Shown: positions 26,189-34,746 of the stretch, piece by piece | Numbering within the stretch: position 1 is the first letter of the stretch | Layout: each line of letters starts with the position of its first letter | Origin: Streptomyces inusitatus | Lineage (GTDB): Bacteria; Actinomycetota; Actinomycetes; Streptomycetales; Streptomycetaceae | Length of the DNA stretch: 64,000 nucleotides | Direction: 5' to 3' | Assembly (NCBI RefSeq): GCF_014651115.1 | Contig: NZ_BMWG01000024.1 | Span: forward strand, 62,001-126,000 | Notes under the pieces: model-generated | Database searches by the model: none | What the model was told of the DNA's origin: nothing | The model's input: only the letters and a program-made list of their open reading frames with translations | Program-made: the position numbers and the translations under genes

Positions 26189-26710
26189 TCAAGCGGACGC
26201 GGCCGCCCGCAGCCGGGCGAACTCCTCGGCCATCGACTCGGCCGTCCAGCGCGCGTTCAGCCCACTCGGATTCGGCAGCGCCCAGATCCGGGTCGCGCCC
26301 ACCGTCGTCTCCTGCGGACCGATCCGCGCCCCGCGCTCGCCGAACGCCGTGCGGTACGCGGTCACCCCGACCACCGCCAGCCACCGCGGCTCCAGCGCGG
26401 CCACCTTCTCCCGCAGCAGCCGGCCGCCCTCGCGCAACTCCTCCGCGTCCAGCTCGTCGGCGCGCGCCGTCGCCCTGGCCACCACATTGGTGATGCCCAG
26501 CCCGTACGACGGCAGCTCCCCCTGCTCCGAAGGCTTCAGCAGCCGCGGCGTGAAGCCCGAGAGGTGCAGAACCGGCCAGAATCGATTCCCCGGCCTCGCG
26601 AAGTGAAAACCGGTCGCCGCCGACAGCAGCCCCGGATTGATGCCGCAGAAAAGCACCTGAAGACCGCCCGCCACCACATCCTCCACGACGCGGTCACGGG
26701 CGGCTTCCAA
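26189..26710 (-). CDS. mug: G/U mismatch-specific uracil-DNA glycosylase (Mug family)
   Basis: A 173-residue DNA repair glycosylase of the uracil-DNA glycosylase superfamily, which removes U or alkylated bases from mismatches. The catalytic loop is VLFCGINPGLLSA, with Asn in GINPG, and the DNA-intercalation loop is LPNPSGLNARW, both typical of Mug. Length is normal. The start is uncertain: TTG at 26710 gives this form, while a CTG ten codons' worth of homology-like sequence upstream (LTPGELEAARD) would overlap the purB stop. Either way it follows purB with almost no gap, so the two are probably co-transcribed. Confidence 0.9.
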   Translation of the reverse strand: MEAARDRVVEDVVAGGLQVLFCGINPGLLSAATGFHFARPGNRFWPVLHLSGFTPRLLKPSEQGELPSYGLGITNVVARATARADELDAEELREGGRLLREKVAALEPRWLAVVGVTAYRTAFGERGARIGPQETTVGATRIWALPNPSGLNARWTAESMAEEFARLRAAASA

Positions 26711-26721
26711 TTCCCCGGGGG

Positions 26722-28164
26722 TCAGAGGATCGACCCCGGGGTGTAGCCCGCCGCCGCCGGGTTCCGCTTGACGATCTCCTCGATACGGGAGACCACCGAC
26801 GCGACCTGGCCCGCCGCCGCCCCGGTGAACGACAGCTTGTCCGCCATCAGGGCGTCCAGCTGCTCCCGGTCCAGCGGAATGCGCTCGTCCGAGGCGAGCT
26901 TCGGCAGCAGCTCATTGCGCTCCGCGCCCTGCTCGCGCATGGCCAGCGCGGCGGCCACCGCGTTCTCCTTGATGGCCTCGTGCGCCTCCTCGCGGCCCAC
27001 CCCGGCCCGTACCGCGGCCATCAGCACCTTGGTGGTGGCGAGGAACGGCAGATACCGGTCGAGTTCCCGGGCGACCACGGCGGGGAAGGCGCCGAACTCG
27101 TCCAGTACCGTCAGGAAGGTCTCCAGCAGCCCGTCCAAAGCGAAGAACGCGTCCGGCAGCGCCACCCGGCGTACCACCGAGCAGGAGACATCGCCCTCGT
27201 TCCACTGGTCGCCCGCCAGCTCGCCCGTCATCGAGGCGTAGCCGCGCAGAATGACCATGAGGCCGTTCACCCGCTCGCAGGAGCGCGTGTTCATCTTGTG
27301 CGGCATGGCCGAGGAACCGACCTGCCCCGGCTTGAAGCCCTCGGTGACCAGCTCGTGCCCGGCCATCAGCCGGATCGTCTTGGCGATCGAGGAGGGGGCC
27401 GCCGCGAGCTGCACCAGCGCGGTGACCACGTCGTAGTCGAGCGAGCGCGGATAGACCTGCCCGACCGAGGTGAACGCCTCGGCGAAGCCCAGATGGGCGG
27501 CGATGCGCCCCTCCAGCTCGGCCAGGGCCGCGTCGTCGCCGCCCAGCAGATCCAGCATGTCCTGCGCCGTGCCCACCGGGCCCTTGATGCCGCGCAGCGG
27601 ATAGCGGCCCAGCAGGTCCTCCAGCCGCCCATGGGCGACCAGCAGCTCGTCGGCGGCGGTCGCGAAGCGCTTCCCGAGCGTCGTGGCCTGCGCGGCCACA
27701 TTGTGCGAGCGCCCGGCCATCACCAGCTCGGCGTACTCGGCGGACAGCTTCCCGAGCCGGGCCAGCACCGCGACCGTGCGGTCGCGCACCAGCTCCAGAG
27801 AGAGCCGGATCTGGAGCTGCTCCACATTCTCGGTCAGATCGCGGGAGGTCATCCCCTTGTGGATCTGCTCATGACCGGCGAGGGCGTTGAACTCCTCGAT
27901 CCGGGCCTTCACATCGTGCCGGGTGATCTTCTCGCGCTCGGCGATCGAGGCCAGATCGACCTGGTCGAGCACGCGTTCGTAGTCGTCGATGGCCGCTTCG
28001 GGGACCTCGATACCGAGATCCTTCTGCGCGCGCAGAACCGCGAGCCAGAGCCGGCGCTCCAGTCTCACCTTCTGCTCGGGAGACCAGAGAGCGGCCAGCT
28101 CCACCGAGGCATAGCGGCCGGCCAGGACATTGGGGATGCGAGGCTTCGCAGACACAGCAGTCAC
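26722..28164 (-). CDS. purB: Adenylosuccinate lyase
   Basis: A 480-residue fumarase/aspartase-superfamily lyase acting twice in purine synthesis, on SAICAR and on adenylosuccinate. It starts TAVSAKPRIPNVLAGRYASVEL and has the superfamily signature SSAMPHKMNTRSCERV around residue 290, carrying the catalytic Ser loop. EQIHKGMTSRDLTENVE holds other substrate contacts. Length is as expected. The start is a GTG at 28164. A near-consensus -10 TAGAAT lies eight bases upstream, so the mRNA is probably leaderless. mug follows immediately downstream. Confidence 0.97.
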   Translation of the reverse strand: MTAVSAKPRIPNVLAGRYASVELAALWSPEQKVRLERRLWLAVLRAQKDLGIEVPEAAIDDYERVLDQVDLASIAEREKITRHDVKARIEEFNALAGHEQIHKGMTSRDLTENVEQLQIRLSLELVRDRTVAVLARLGKLSAEYAELVMAGRSHNVAAQATTLGKRFATAADELLVAHGRLEDLLGRYPLRGIKGPVGTAQDMLDLLGGDDAALAELEGRIAAHLGFAEAFTSVGQVYPRSLDYDVVTALVQLAAAPSSIAKTIRLMAGHELVTEGFKPGQVGSSAMPHKMNTRSCERVNGLMVILRGYASMTGELAGDQWNEGDVSCSVVRRVALPDAFFALDGLLETFLTVLDEFGAFPAVVARELDRYLPFLATTKVLMAAVRAGVGREEAHEAIKENAVAAALAMREQGAERNELLPKLASDERIPLDREQLDALMADKLSFTGAAAGQVASVVSRIEEIVKRNPAAAGYTPGSIL

Positions 28165-28172
28165 ACGGCCAG

Positions 28173-28178
28173 ATTCTA
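28173..28178 (-). promoter_or_regulatory. purB -10 element, predicted leaderless start
   Basis: On the minus strand TAGAAT (28178-28173) lies eight bases before the purB GTG, with a weak -35 (CTGACC-like) about 16-17 bp further up. Transcription should begin at or within two bases of the start codon, which has no ribosome site. Confidence 0.6.
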
Positions 28179-28223
28179 CTGGCGCTTCCCGCAGGTCAGC
28201 GCCCCGGTCACAGTTGTATGTTG

Positions 28224-29027
28224 CTACGAGGGCCGCTCCGCGCGATCCGGCCCCGGCGGCGGCTCGTACGGCAGCAGCTCCGGCCGCTTCGCCGGGAGCC
28301 CGTCCCCCGAGGAGCGGCCGGTCAGCCGCCGCCCCACCCAGGGCCCCAGATGGCGGCGGGCGAACCGCAGATCATCGGCCCGCCGGGCCGCCCACCCCAC
28401 CGGGGCGGCCGGCGGCAGCGGCGTCCGCCAGTCGTCCCCGGCCGTCAGCCCCAGCGCCTGCCAGACGGCCTCGGCGACCCGGCGATGCCCCTCCGCCGTC
28501 AGATGCAGCCGGTCCGCGTCCCACAGCCGGGGATCGCCCAGCGCCCCCGAGCCGTACAGATCCACCACCAGCGCGCCGTGCCGGGCCGCGACCGCGTCCA
28601 CCACGGCGAACAGCTCCTCCATCCGGGGCCGGAAGCGGTCCATCACCGGCCCCGAGCGCCCCGGGCTGCGCATCAGCACCAGCCGTCGGCAGGAGGGCGC
28701 GAGCGCCGCCGCGGCCTCCTCCAGCCGCGCCCGCACCCCGCCCATGTCGCACGAGGGGCGCAGCGCGTCATTGAGGCCGCCCACCAGCGTCACCAGATCG
28801 GCCCGCATCGCGGCGGCGGGGGCGACCTGCTCGTCCACGATCTGGCCGATGAGCTTCCCGCGCACCGCGAGATTGGCGTACCGGAAACCCGGCGAACGGG
28901 CGGCGAGCCGGGCCGCGAGAAGATCCGCCCAGCCCCGGTAGGAACCGTCGGGCAGCAGATCGGACATTCCCTCGGTGAAGGAATCACCCACCGCGACAAA
29001 ACTTGTGTAGTTGGCACTCGTCTCCAT
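28224..29027 (-). CDS. SGNH/GDSL hydrolase
   Basis: A 267-residue esterase/lipase-like protein. Block I, VAVGDSFTEGMSD, holds the nucleophile Ser near residue 16. Block II Gly is in NLAVRGK, block III Asn in LVGGLNDALR, and block V supplies Asp and His in WDADRLHLTAEGH. All four SGNH consensus residues are present. There is no signal peptide, so it appears cytoplasmic. The Pro/Arg-rich C-terminal 50 residues are probably disordered. It precedes purB in the same direction with a 59-bp gap that contains the purB promoter, so the two are likely separate units. The natural ester is unknown. Confidence 0.92.
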   Translation of the reverse strand: METSANYTSFVAVGDSFTEGMSDLLPDGSYRGWADLLAARLAARSPGFRYANLAVRGKLIGQIVDEQVAPAAAMRADLVTLVGGLNDALRPSCDMGGVRARLEEAAAALAPSCRRLVLMRSPGRSGPVMDRFRPRMEELFAVVDAVAARHGALVVDLYGSGALGDPRLWDADRLHLTAEGHRRVAEAVWQALGLTAGDDWRTPLPPAAPVGWAARRADDLRFARRHLGPWVGRRLTGRSSGDGLPAKRPELLPYEPPPGPDRAERPS

Positions 29028-29076
29028 GGCGCTGACGATCCTACCGCCGGGTACACACCGTGCGCCGGGCGGAGAC

Positions 29077-29119
29077 GGCCGTGGCCCGGGCCCCCTCGAA
29101 GGGGACCCGGGCCACGGCC
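29077..29119. terminator. Long GC-rich terminator hairpin after the CBS operon
   Basis: Arms 29077-29095 and 29101-29119 form an 18-bp stem with one C/A mismatch (GGCCGTGGCCCGGG and its complement, then CCCC/GGGG) around a TCGAA loop. It lies nine bases past the stop of the second CNNM/CBS gene on the minus strand. Confidence 0.85.
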
Positions 29120-29128
29120 CGCGGAAGA

Positions 29129-30142
29129 TCAGTCGCGCCTGCCGACCAGCTCCCGCAGCACGTCCTCCATGGTGACCAGACCTTCCGGAGCGCCGTCGTC
29201 GTCCAGCACCGCCGCCAGATGGGTACGGCTGCGGCGCATCGCGGTCAGCACGTCGTCCAGCGGGGTCACCCCGCGCACCCGGGCGATCGGCCGCATGGCC
29301 GCCACCGGGAACGGCTCGTCGCGCGGGGCCGCGTCCAGCGCGTCCTTCACATGGAGATAGCCGAGAATGCCCCGGCCCGCGTCGGCCACGGGGAACCGCG
29401 AGAACCCGGACTCCGCCGACAGCAGCTCCAGCTGCTCCGGGGTCGTCCCGACCCGTGCGTACACCACCTGCTCGACCGGCATGATCACATCGCGCACCGG
29501 ACGGCGGCCCAGCTCCAGGGCGTCGCGCAGCCGCTCGGCCGAACGGTCGTCCAGCAGACCGGCGTCACCCGCGTCCGCCACCATCCGGGCCAGCTCGTCG
29601 TCCGAGTACGTGGCCGAGACCTCGTCCTTGGCGTCCACCTTCAGCAGCCGCAGCAGCGTGTTGGCGAAGGCGTTGATCGTGAAGATCACCGGGCGCAGCC
29701 CGCGCGCCACCGCCACCAGCGGCGGGCCGAGCAGCAGCGCGGTGCGCGTCGGCTCGGCGAGCGCGATGTTCTTCGGCACCATCTCGCCGAGGAGCATGTG
29801 CAGATACGTCGCCAGCGACAGGGCGATGACGAACGAGATCGGATGGATCGCGCCGTCGGGCACCCCGAGCGAGTGGAACACCGGCTCCAGCAGATGCGCG
29901 ATCGCCGGCTCGGCGACGATGCCGAGGATCAGGGTGCACAGGGTGATGCCCAGCTGAGCCGCCGCCAGCAGCGCCGACACATGCTCCAGCCCCCACAGCA
30001 CACTGCGGGCACGCCGGTCGCCGGCCTCCGCGGCCGGCTCGATCTGACTGCGGCGCACGGAGATCAGGGCGAACTCCGCGCCCACGAAGAAGGCGTTGAC
30101 CACCAGGGTCAGCAGACCGATGAGAAGCTGAATCGCGATCAT
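29129..30142 (-). CDS. CNNM/CBS-domain membrane protein (hemolysin C-like), second gene
   Basis: A 337-residue CNNM transporter-like protein. The N-terminal DUF21 domain has about three or four membrane helices (MIAIQLLIGLLTLVVNAFFVGAEFALISVRR, LGITLCTLILGIVAEP). Two CBS domains follow (about 205-335), containing VRDVIMPVEQVVYARV and GLVTMEDVLRELVG. The family is linked to divalent-cation (Mg or Co) handling. It lacks the C-terminal CorC/HlyC domain of its upstream partner, so it is the shorter member of the pair. The ATG at 30142 overlaps the upstream stop by four bases (ATGA), so the two are translationally coupled and may form a heteromer. An unusually strong terminator follows it. Confidence 0.93.
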   Translation of the reverse strand: MIAIQLLIGLLTLVVNAFFVGAEFALISVRRSQIEPAAEAGDRRARSVLWGLEHVSALLAAAQLGITLCTLILGIVAEPAIAHLLEPVFHSLGVPDGAIHPISFVIALSLATYLHMLLGEMVPKNIALAEPTRTALLLGPPLVAVARGLRPVIFTINAFANTLLRLLKVDAKDEVSATYSDDELARMVADAGDAGLLDDRSAERLRDALELGRRPVRDVIMPVEQVVYARVGTTPEQLELLSAESGFSRFPVADAGRGILGYLHVKDALDAAPRDEPFPVAAMRPIARVRGVTPLDDVLTAMRRSRTHLAAVLDDDGAPEGLVTMEDVLRELVGRRD

Positions 30143-31491
30143 CGTCCGGCCTCCTTGGAACCCGAACCGGCGGACACGTCGGACGGACCCGACGGCGCGT
30201 GCATCAGCACCCGCGCGGCCCGCCGCCCGGAGGCGTCGACGACATCGAGCCGCCACCCCTCCAGATCGATGCGGTCACCCTCGGCCGGGATCCTCCCCAG
30301 CTCGGTGGCGACGAGACCGGCGAGGGTCTCGTACGGACCCTCCGGCACCTTCAGCCCGACCTGCTCCAGCTGGTCGGTGCGGGCCGCGCCGTCGGCCGAC
30401 CACAGCGGGCGGCCGTCGGCGTCCTCACCGGCCGGGGCCAGATCGGGGGTCTCGTGCGGATCGTGCTCGTCGCGCACCTCGCCGACGACCTCCTCGACGA
30501 TGTCCTCCATCGTCACCACTCCGGCCGTGCCGCCGTACTCGTCGATGACCACGGCCATCGTCGATTTGCCGCCGAGGCGGTCCAGCAACCGGTCCACGGT
30601 CAGTGTCTCCGGCACCAGCAAAGGCTCCCGCAGCACGTCGGAGACGCTCCGGCGCGGCCGAAGCTCCGCCGGGATCGCCAGCACGTCCTTGATGTGCGCG
30701 ATGCCGACGACCGTGTCGAGACTGCCCCGGTACACCGGGAAGCGCGACAGACCGGTCGCCCGGGTGGCGTTGGCCACGTCCTCGGCCGTCGCCTGCACCT
30801 CCAGCGCCGTCACCTGGACCCGCGGGGTCATGACATTCTCCGCGGTCAGCTCGGACAGGCTCAGCGTGCGGACGAACAGCTCGGCCGTGTCCGCCTCCAG
30901 CGAGCCCTCCTTCGCCGAGTGACGGGCGAGCGCCACCAGCTCCTGCGGGCTGCGCGCGGAGGCCAGCTCCTCGGTCGGCTCCATACCGAGCCGGCGCAGG
31001 ATGTGGTTGGCGGTGTTGTTGAGATGGCTGATGAGCGGTTTGAACGCGGCGGTGAAGAGCCGCTGCGCCGGGGCCACGACCTTCGCGACGGCCAGCGGGG
31101 AGGAGATCGCCCAGTTCTTGGGGACCAGCTCGCCGACGACCATCAGCACGACCGTGGAGAAGGCGGTGCCGAGCACCAGGGCGACCGACGAGGTCACCGA
31201 GGAGGAGAGCCCGAGGCCCTCCAGCGGACCGCGGATGAGCTTGGAGATCGAGGGCTCGGAGAGCATGCCGACGACCAGATTGGTCACGGTGATGCCCAGC
31301 TGCGCGCCGGAGAGCTGGAAGGTCAGCCCCCGCACGGCCTTGAGGGCGCTCGCCGCACCGCGCTCGCCGCGCGCGACGGCGCTTTCGAGGTCGGAGCGCT
31401 CGACGGTGGTGAGGGAGAACTCCGCCGCCACGAAGACGCCACAGGCGAGCGAGAGGAGCAGTGCCACGATCAGAAGGAGCACTTCGGTCAT
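30139..31491 (-). CDS. CNNM/CBS/CorC membrane protein, first gene
   Basis: A 450-residue hemolysin-C-like membrane protein. The DUF21/CNNM membrane domain covers about residues 1-190 (LLLIVALLLSLACGVFVAAEFSLTTVER, LGITVTNLVVGMLSEPS). A CBS pair covers about 205-340 (ENVMTPRVQVTALEV, AVVIDEYGGTAGVVTMEDIVEEVVGE). A CorC_HlyC domain ends the protein (GLKVPEGPYETLAGLVATELGRIP). Related proteins handle Mg2+/Co2+ or sodium-coupled Mg2+ efflux. The two paralogues overlap by four bases, which suggests 1:1 synthesis. Confidence 0.94.
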   Translation of the reverse strand: MTEVLLLIVALLLSLACGVFVAAEFSLTTVERSDLESAVARGERGAASALKAVRGLTFQLSGAQLGITVTNLVVGMLSEPSISKLIRGPLEGLGLSSSVTSSVALVLGTAFSTVVLMVVGELVPKNWAISSPLAVAKVVAPAQRLFTAAFKPLISHLNNTANHILRRLGMEPTEELASARSPQELVALARHSAKEGSLEADTAELFVRTLSLSELTAENVMTPRVQVTALEVQATAEDVANATRATGLSRFPVYRGSLDTVVGIAHIKDVLAIPAELRPRRSVSDVLREPLLVPETLTVDRLLDRLGGKSTMAVVIDEYGGTAGVVTMEDIVEEVVGEVRDEHDPHETPDLAPAGEDADGRPLWSADGAARTDQLEQVGLKVPEGPYETLAGLVATELGRIPAEGDRIDLEGWRLDVVDASGRRAARVLMHAPSGPSDVSAGSGSKEAGR

Positions 31492-31757
31492 CGGGCCACC
31501 TCCGTCCCACGGCCGGACGGATACGGGAGGGGCGCTCGATGTCTGCTACTGGGAGGCTCGTCCATGGACGGACGCTCACACCTTTCGTATGGAGAGTAGT
31601 GATCCACCCCATCGTAAAGGACCGGCAAAGTCGGTGACGGGACGGGCTGTCTCCAGATTATCCGGAAGGCGGCCCGGACAAGCCACGCCAGGGGACCGCA
31701 CACCCGTCGGACCGGACGCGCGGTCCCCCGGGAAAGGCCTCCGGCGGTCTCCTCCGC

Positions 31758-32198
31758 TCAGCGGGCGGCGGCGGGCCCGGCGTACGGCTTCACCCAGCGC
31801 CGCCAGTGATCCTCACGCCGGTACCCGGCGGCGGCCCAGGCCCGCCGCGCCCGCTCGTTGGCCTCCAGCACCATCGCGTCCCCGCGCCGCCCGCCCACCG
31901 CGGCGAACCGCGCCTCGGCCGCTTTCAGCAGCGCCGTGCCGATGCCCCGGCGGCGGAAGGCGGGAAGAACGGCGAGCCGGTACAGCGAGCAGCGCCAGCC
32001 GTCCCAGCCCGCGATCACCGAACCCACCAGCCTCCCCCCGGACTCGGCGAGGATCAGCGCCTCGGGGTCGCGGGCGATCAGCCGGCCGACGCCTTCCACG
32101 TCGTCGGTGATGCTCGTGCCCTCGGCGGCCTCGGCCCAGAAGGCCAGCACGGTCTCGGCCTCATCGGCCCTCGCGGTGCGTATACGCAGGTCGGTCAT
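31758..32198 (-). CDS. GNAT family N-acetyltransferase
   Basis: A 146-residue single-domain acetyltransferase of the GCN5 superfamily. Motif A with the acetyl-CoA loop is clear: YRLAVLPAFRRRGIGTALLKAAEARF (residues about 80-105; loop RRRGIG). Motif B is GDAMVLEANERARRAWAAAGYRRE. I start it at the ATG at 32198 (TDLRIRTARADEAE); a further in-frame codon at 32237 adds 13 residues with no homology. The acceptor is unknown. It lies downstream of the VOC gene but on the same strand, separated by 65 bp, so it may be the distal gene of the bio transcription unit. Confidence 0.88.
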   Translation of the reverse strand: MTDLRIRTARADEAETVLAFWAEAAEGTSITDDVEGVGRLIARDPEALILAESGGRLVGSVIAGWDGWRCSLYRLAVLPAFRRRGIGTALLKAAEARFAAVGGRRGDAMVLEANERARRAWAAAGYRREDHWRRWVKPYAGPAAAR

Positions 32199-32263
32199 GG
32201 CCCCAGAGCCAAGCACGAGGGCCCCGGGCCGGGCCACCGCTTTCCGCCGGTGGCTCCCGCTCG

Positions 32264-32632
32264 CTACCCGGCCGGGTCGGTCGGCGACTCGACGAAGCAG
32301 AACTCATTGCCCTCCGGGTCCTGAAGCACCTGGAACCTGCCCTGGGGATCGGCGACCACCGGACCGACCGGCCTCGCGCCGAGCCCGACCGCCGTCTCGG
32401 CCGCCCGCTCCACATCCCCCGCCTCCGCGTCCAGGTCCAGATGGACCCGGTTCTTCACGGCCTTGCCCTCCGGCACCCGCTGGAACGCCAGGCGCGGACC
32501 CTCGGGCGGGTCGACGAAGGACCAGTCGGGCCCCCGGTCGACCGGCGCCCCGCCCAGCAGAGCGGCCCAGAACCGCACCAGACGGGCGGGCTCCCCGCAG
32601 TCGAAGACGATCTCGCTGATCCTTGTCGCCAT
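32264..32632 (-). CDS. VOC/glyoxalase-fold protein
   Basis: A 122-residue vicinal-oxygen-chelate domain protein. Paired beta-alpha-beta modules are visible (ISEIVFDCGEPARLVRFWAALLGG and KNRVHLDLDAEAGDVERAAETAVGLGA, ending in FQVLQDPEGNEFCFVES). Metal-ligand positions (His in VHLDLD, Glu in NEFCFVE) are present, but the substrate is unknown. Its start is only five bases after the bioD stop, so it is co-transcribed with bioD. A link to biotin synthesis is not established; it could be a passenger. Confidence 0.88.
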   Translation of the reverse strand: MATRISEIVFDCGEPARLVRFWAALLGGAPVDRGPDWSFVDPPEGPRLAFQRVPEGKAVKNRVHLDLDAEAGDVERAAETAVGLGARPVGPVVADPQGRFQVLQDPEGNEFCFVESPTDPAG

Positions 32633-32637
32633 CCCGC

Positions 32638-33372
32638 TCACCCCATCGCGGCGGCCGGCACGCCGCCGTTCATCGAGGCCGTGAACGCGTCCGCGTCCCA
32701 CCGGCCGCCCAGAATCGGAGCGAGCCAGTCGGCGGCCCGCTCCCGGAACACCGTAGGGGCCAGCCGGCCGGCCCCCGCCGGCACCGCCCCCAGCAGCGGC
32801 GCGCCGGCCGCCTCCGGAAGATCGAACAGATTGCACCGCGCGGCGAGATCGGGCTCGGCCGGCCAGCTCCCGACCACCACACCGAGCTGGTCGATGCCCC
32901 GGGCGCGCAGCGCCTCGCCGGTGAGCGCCACCGAGTTGAGCGTGCCAAGACCCGCCGGGGCGACCACCAGCACCGGCGCGCCGAGCAGCTGCGCGGCGTC
33001 GGCGAGGGTGTCGCCGTCGGCGTCGAACCGTACGAGCAGCCCGCCCGCGCCCTCGACCACCACCAGGTCGTACTCACGGGCCAGCCGGCCGACGCACTCG
33101 GCGACCGCCTGGGCCCGCACCCCGGGCAGCTCGGCCCGCCGGGCGGCGGCGGCGGGCGCGAGCGGCTCCCGGAAGCGGGCCAGCTCCACGCCGTACACCT
33201 GCCCGCCGAGCCTGCGCACCTCGTCCAGATCGCCCGGCTCCCCGGGCTCGACACCGGTCTGGGCGGGCTTGGCCACGGCGACCCGGCGGCCCTTCGCGAG
33301 GGCCACGACCGCGGCGGTGACCACGGTCTTCCCGATCTCCGTGCCGGTGCCGGAGACGACGATGACGGACAT
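32638..33372 (-). CDS. bioD: Dethiobiotin synthetase
   Basis: A 244-residue ATP-dependent enzyme that closes the ureido ring of biotin using CO2 and diaminopelargonic acid. The P-loop is VSGTGTEIGKTVV (residues 7-19). The AKPAQTG segment and VVVEGAGGLLV (Mg/ATP-binding Glu) are typical, as is the later GTLNSVALTGEALR region. Length is normal. It follows bioA after an 81-bp gap containing a stable hairpin, and is followed five bases later by the VOC gene. Confidence 0.96.
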   Translation of the reverse strand: MSVIVVSGTGTEIGKTVVTAAVVALAKGRRVAVAKPAQTGVEPGEPGDLDEVRRLGGQVYGVELARFREPLAPAAAARRAELPGVRAQAVAECVGRLAREYDLVVVEGAGGLLVRFDADGDTLADAAQLLGAPVLVVAPAGLGTLNSVALTGEALRARGIDQLGVVVGSWPAEPDLAARCNLFDLPEAAGAPLLGAVPAGAGRLAPTVFRERAADWLAPILGGRWDADAFTASMNGGVPAAAMG

Positions 33373-33411
33373 GCGGTTGCTCTGCCTTTCCTGGCCGTTC
33401 TGTTCTGTCCT

Positions 33412-33443
33412 CCCCTCCGGGGCCGGGACCGGTCCCGGAGGGG
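33412..33443 (-). terminator. Stable hairpin between bioA and bioD
   Basis: CCCCTCCGGG (33412-33421) pairs with the complement at 33434-33443, and an inner GGGACCGGTCCC palindrome strengthens it. It lies between two genes of the same pathway and direction, so it could be a partial terminator or an mRNA-stabilising element. No U tract is present. Confidence 0.55.
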
Positions 33444-33453
33444 CCTCGTACGC

Positions 33454-34746
33454 TCAGCCCGCCGCCGCCGCCGCGCACACCCCCGCGCACAGCCGCGCCA
33501 GATCCTCGTCGTCCGTCACATACGGCGGCATCACATAGACCAGGTCCCGGAACGGCCGCAGCCACACCCCGGCCCGCACCGCGGCCCCGGTCGCCGCCGC
33601 CATGTCCACCTGATGGTCGAGCTGGACCACGCCGATGCCGCCCAGGACCCGCACCTCGGCGACCCCGGGCAGCTCCCCGGCCGCCGCCAGCCCCTCCCAC
33701 AGCCCCGACTCCAGGCGCTTGACGTCCCGCTCCCACTCCCCGGCCAGCAGCAGATCGACGGAGGCCAGCGCCACCGAGGCGGCCAGCGGATTGGCCATGA
33801 AGGTCGGCCCGTGCGCCAGCACGGGGACCTCGCCCCGGGATATGCCCTCCGCGACCCCGCTGGTGCACAAGGTCGCCGCCATCGAGAGATAACCGCCGGT
33901 CAGCGCCTTGCCCAGACACATCACATCGGGTGAGACCCCGGCCGCCCCGGCGGCGAACAGAGTGCCGGACCGCCCGAATCCCGTCGCGATCTCGTCGAAG
34001 ACCAGCAGCACCCCGTGCGCGTCGCACGCCTCCCGGAGCACCCGCAGATACGCGGGGGAGTGGAACCGCATCCCGCCCGCGCCCTGCACCACCGGCTCCA
34101 CGATCACCGCGGCGAGTTCATCGGCGTGCCGGGCGACCAGCTCGCGCAGCTGCTCCGCGTACGACTCCTCGTACTCCGCGGGAGGCGCGTCCGCGAAGAT
34201 CTGGCGGGGCAGCGCCCCCGACCAGAGCCGGTGCATCCCGCCGTCGGGGTCGCAGACCGCCATCGGCTGCCAGGTGTCCCCGTGGTAGCCGCCGCGCCAG
34301 GTCAGCAGCCGCCGCTTGGCCGGGCGGCCCAGCGAGCGCCAGTACTGGAGACACATCTTGACCGCGACTTCGACCGAGACCGAGCCCGAGTCGGAGAGGA
34401 ACACATGGCGCAGCGGCTCGGGAGTGATCTCCACCAGCCTGGCCGCCAGCCGGACGGCGGGCTCGTGCGTGAGCCCGCCGAACATCACATGGCTCATCCG
34501 CTCCAGCTGGCCGCGCGCCGCCTCGTTGAGCACGGGGTGGTTGTAGCCGTGGATCGCCGACCACCACGAGGACATCCCGTCGATCAGCTCCCGCCGCCCG
34601 TGCACCGGTTCGGCCAGCCTCAGCCGTACCCCCGATGCCGACTCCACCACCAGCGGATCGGCGCGGCCCGGCATGGGGCCGTAGGGGTGCCAGACATGGG
34701 CCCGGTCCAGGGCCAGCAGCTCGGGTACGGAGAGCGGCTCAGGCAT
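33454..34746 (-). CDS. bioA: Adenosylmethionine-8-amino-7-oxononanoate aminotransferase
   Basis: A 430-residue class III aminotransferase that converts KAPA to diaminopelargonic acid using S-adenosylmethionine as amino donor. It begins LDRAHVWHPYGPMPG, as BioA proteins do. The PLP contacts include SDSGSVSVEVAVKMCLQYW, VFDEIATGFGRSG and the Schiff-base lysine in MCLGKALTGGYLSMAATL. GMSSWWSAIHGYNHP is the BioA-specific substrate pocket. The ATG at 34746 overlaps the bioB stop by eight bases, which implies translational coupling. Length is normal. Confidence 0.97.
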   Translation of the reverse strand: MPEPLSVPELLALDRAHVWHPYGPMPGRADPLVVESASGVRLRLAEPVHGRRELIDGMSSWWSAIHGYNHPVLNEAARGQLERMSHVMFGGLTHEPAVRLAARLVEITPEPLRHVFLSDSGSVSVEVAVKMCLQYWRSLGRPAKRRLLTWRGGYHGDTWQPMAVCDPDGGMHRLWSGALPRQIFADAPPAEYEESYAEQLRELVARHADELAAVIVEPVVQGAGGMRFHSPAYLRVLREACDAHGVLLVFDEIATGFGRSGTLFAAGAAGVSPDVMCLGKALTGGYLSMAATLCTSGVAEGISRGEVPVLAHGPTFMANPLAASVALASVDLLLAGEWERDVKRLESGLWEGLAAAGELPGVAEVRVLGGIGVVQLDHQVDMAAATGAAVRAGVWLRPFRDLVYVMPPYVTDDEDLARLCAGVCAAAAAG

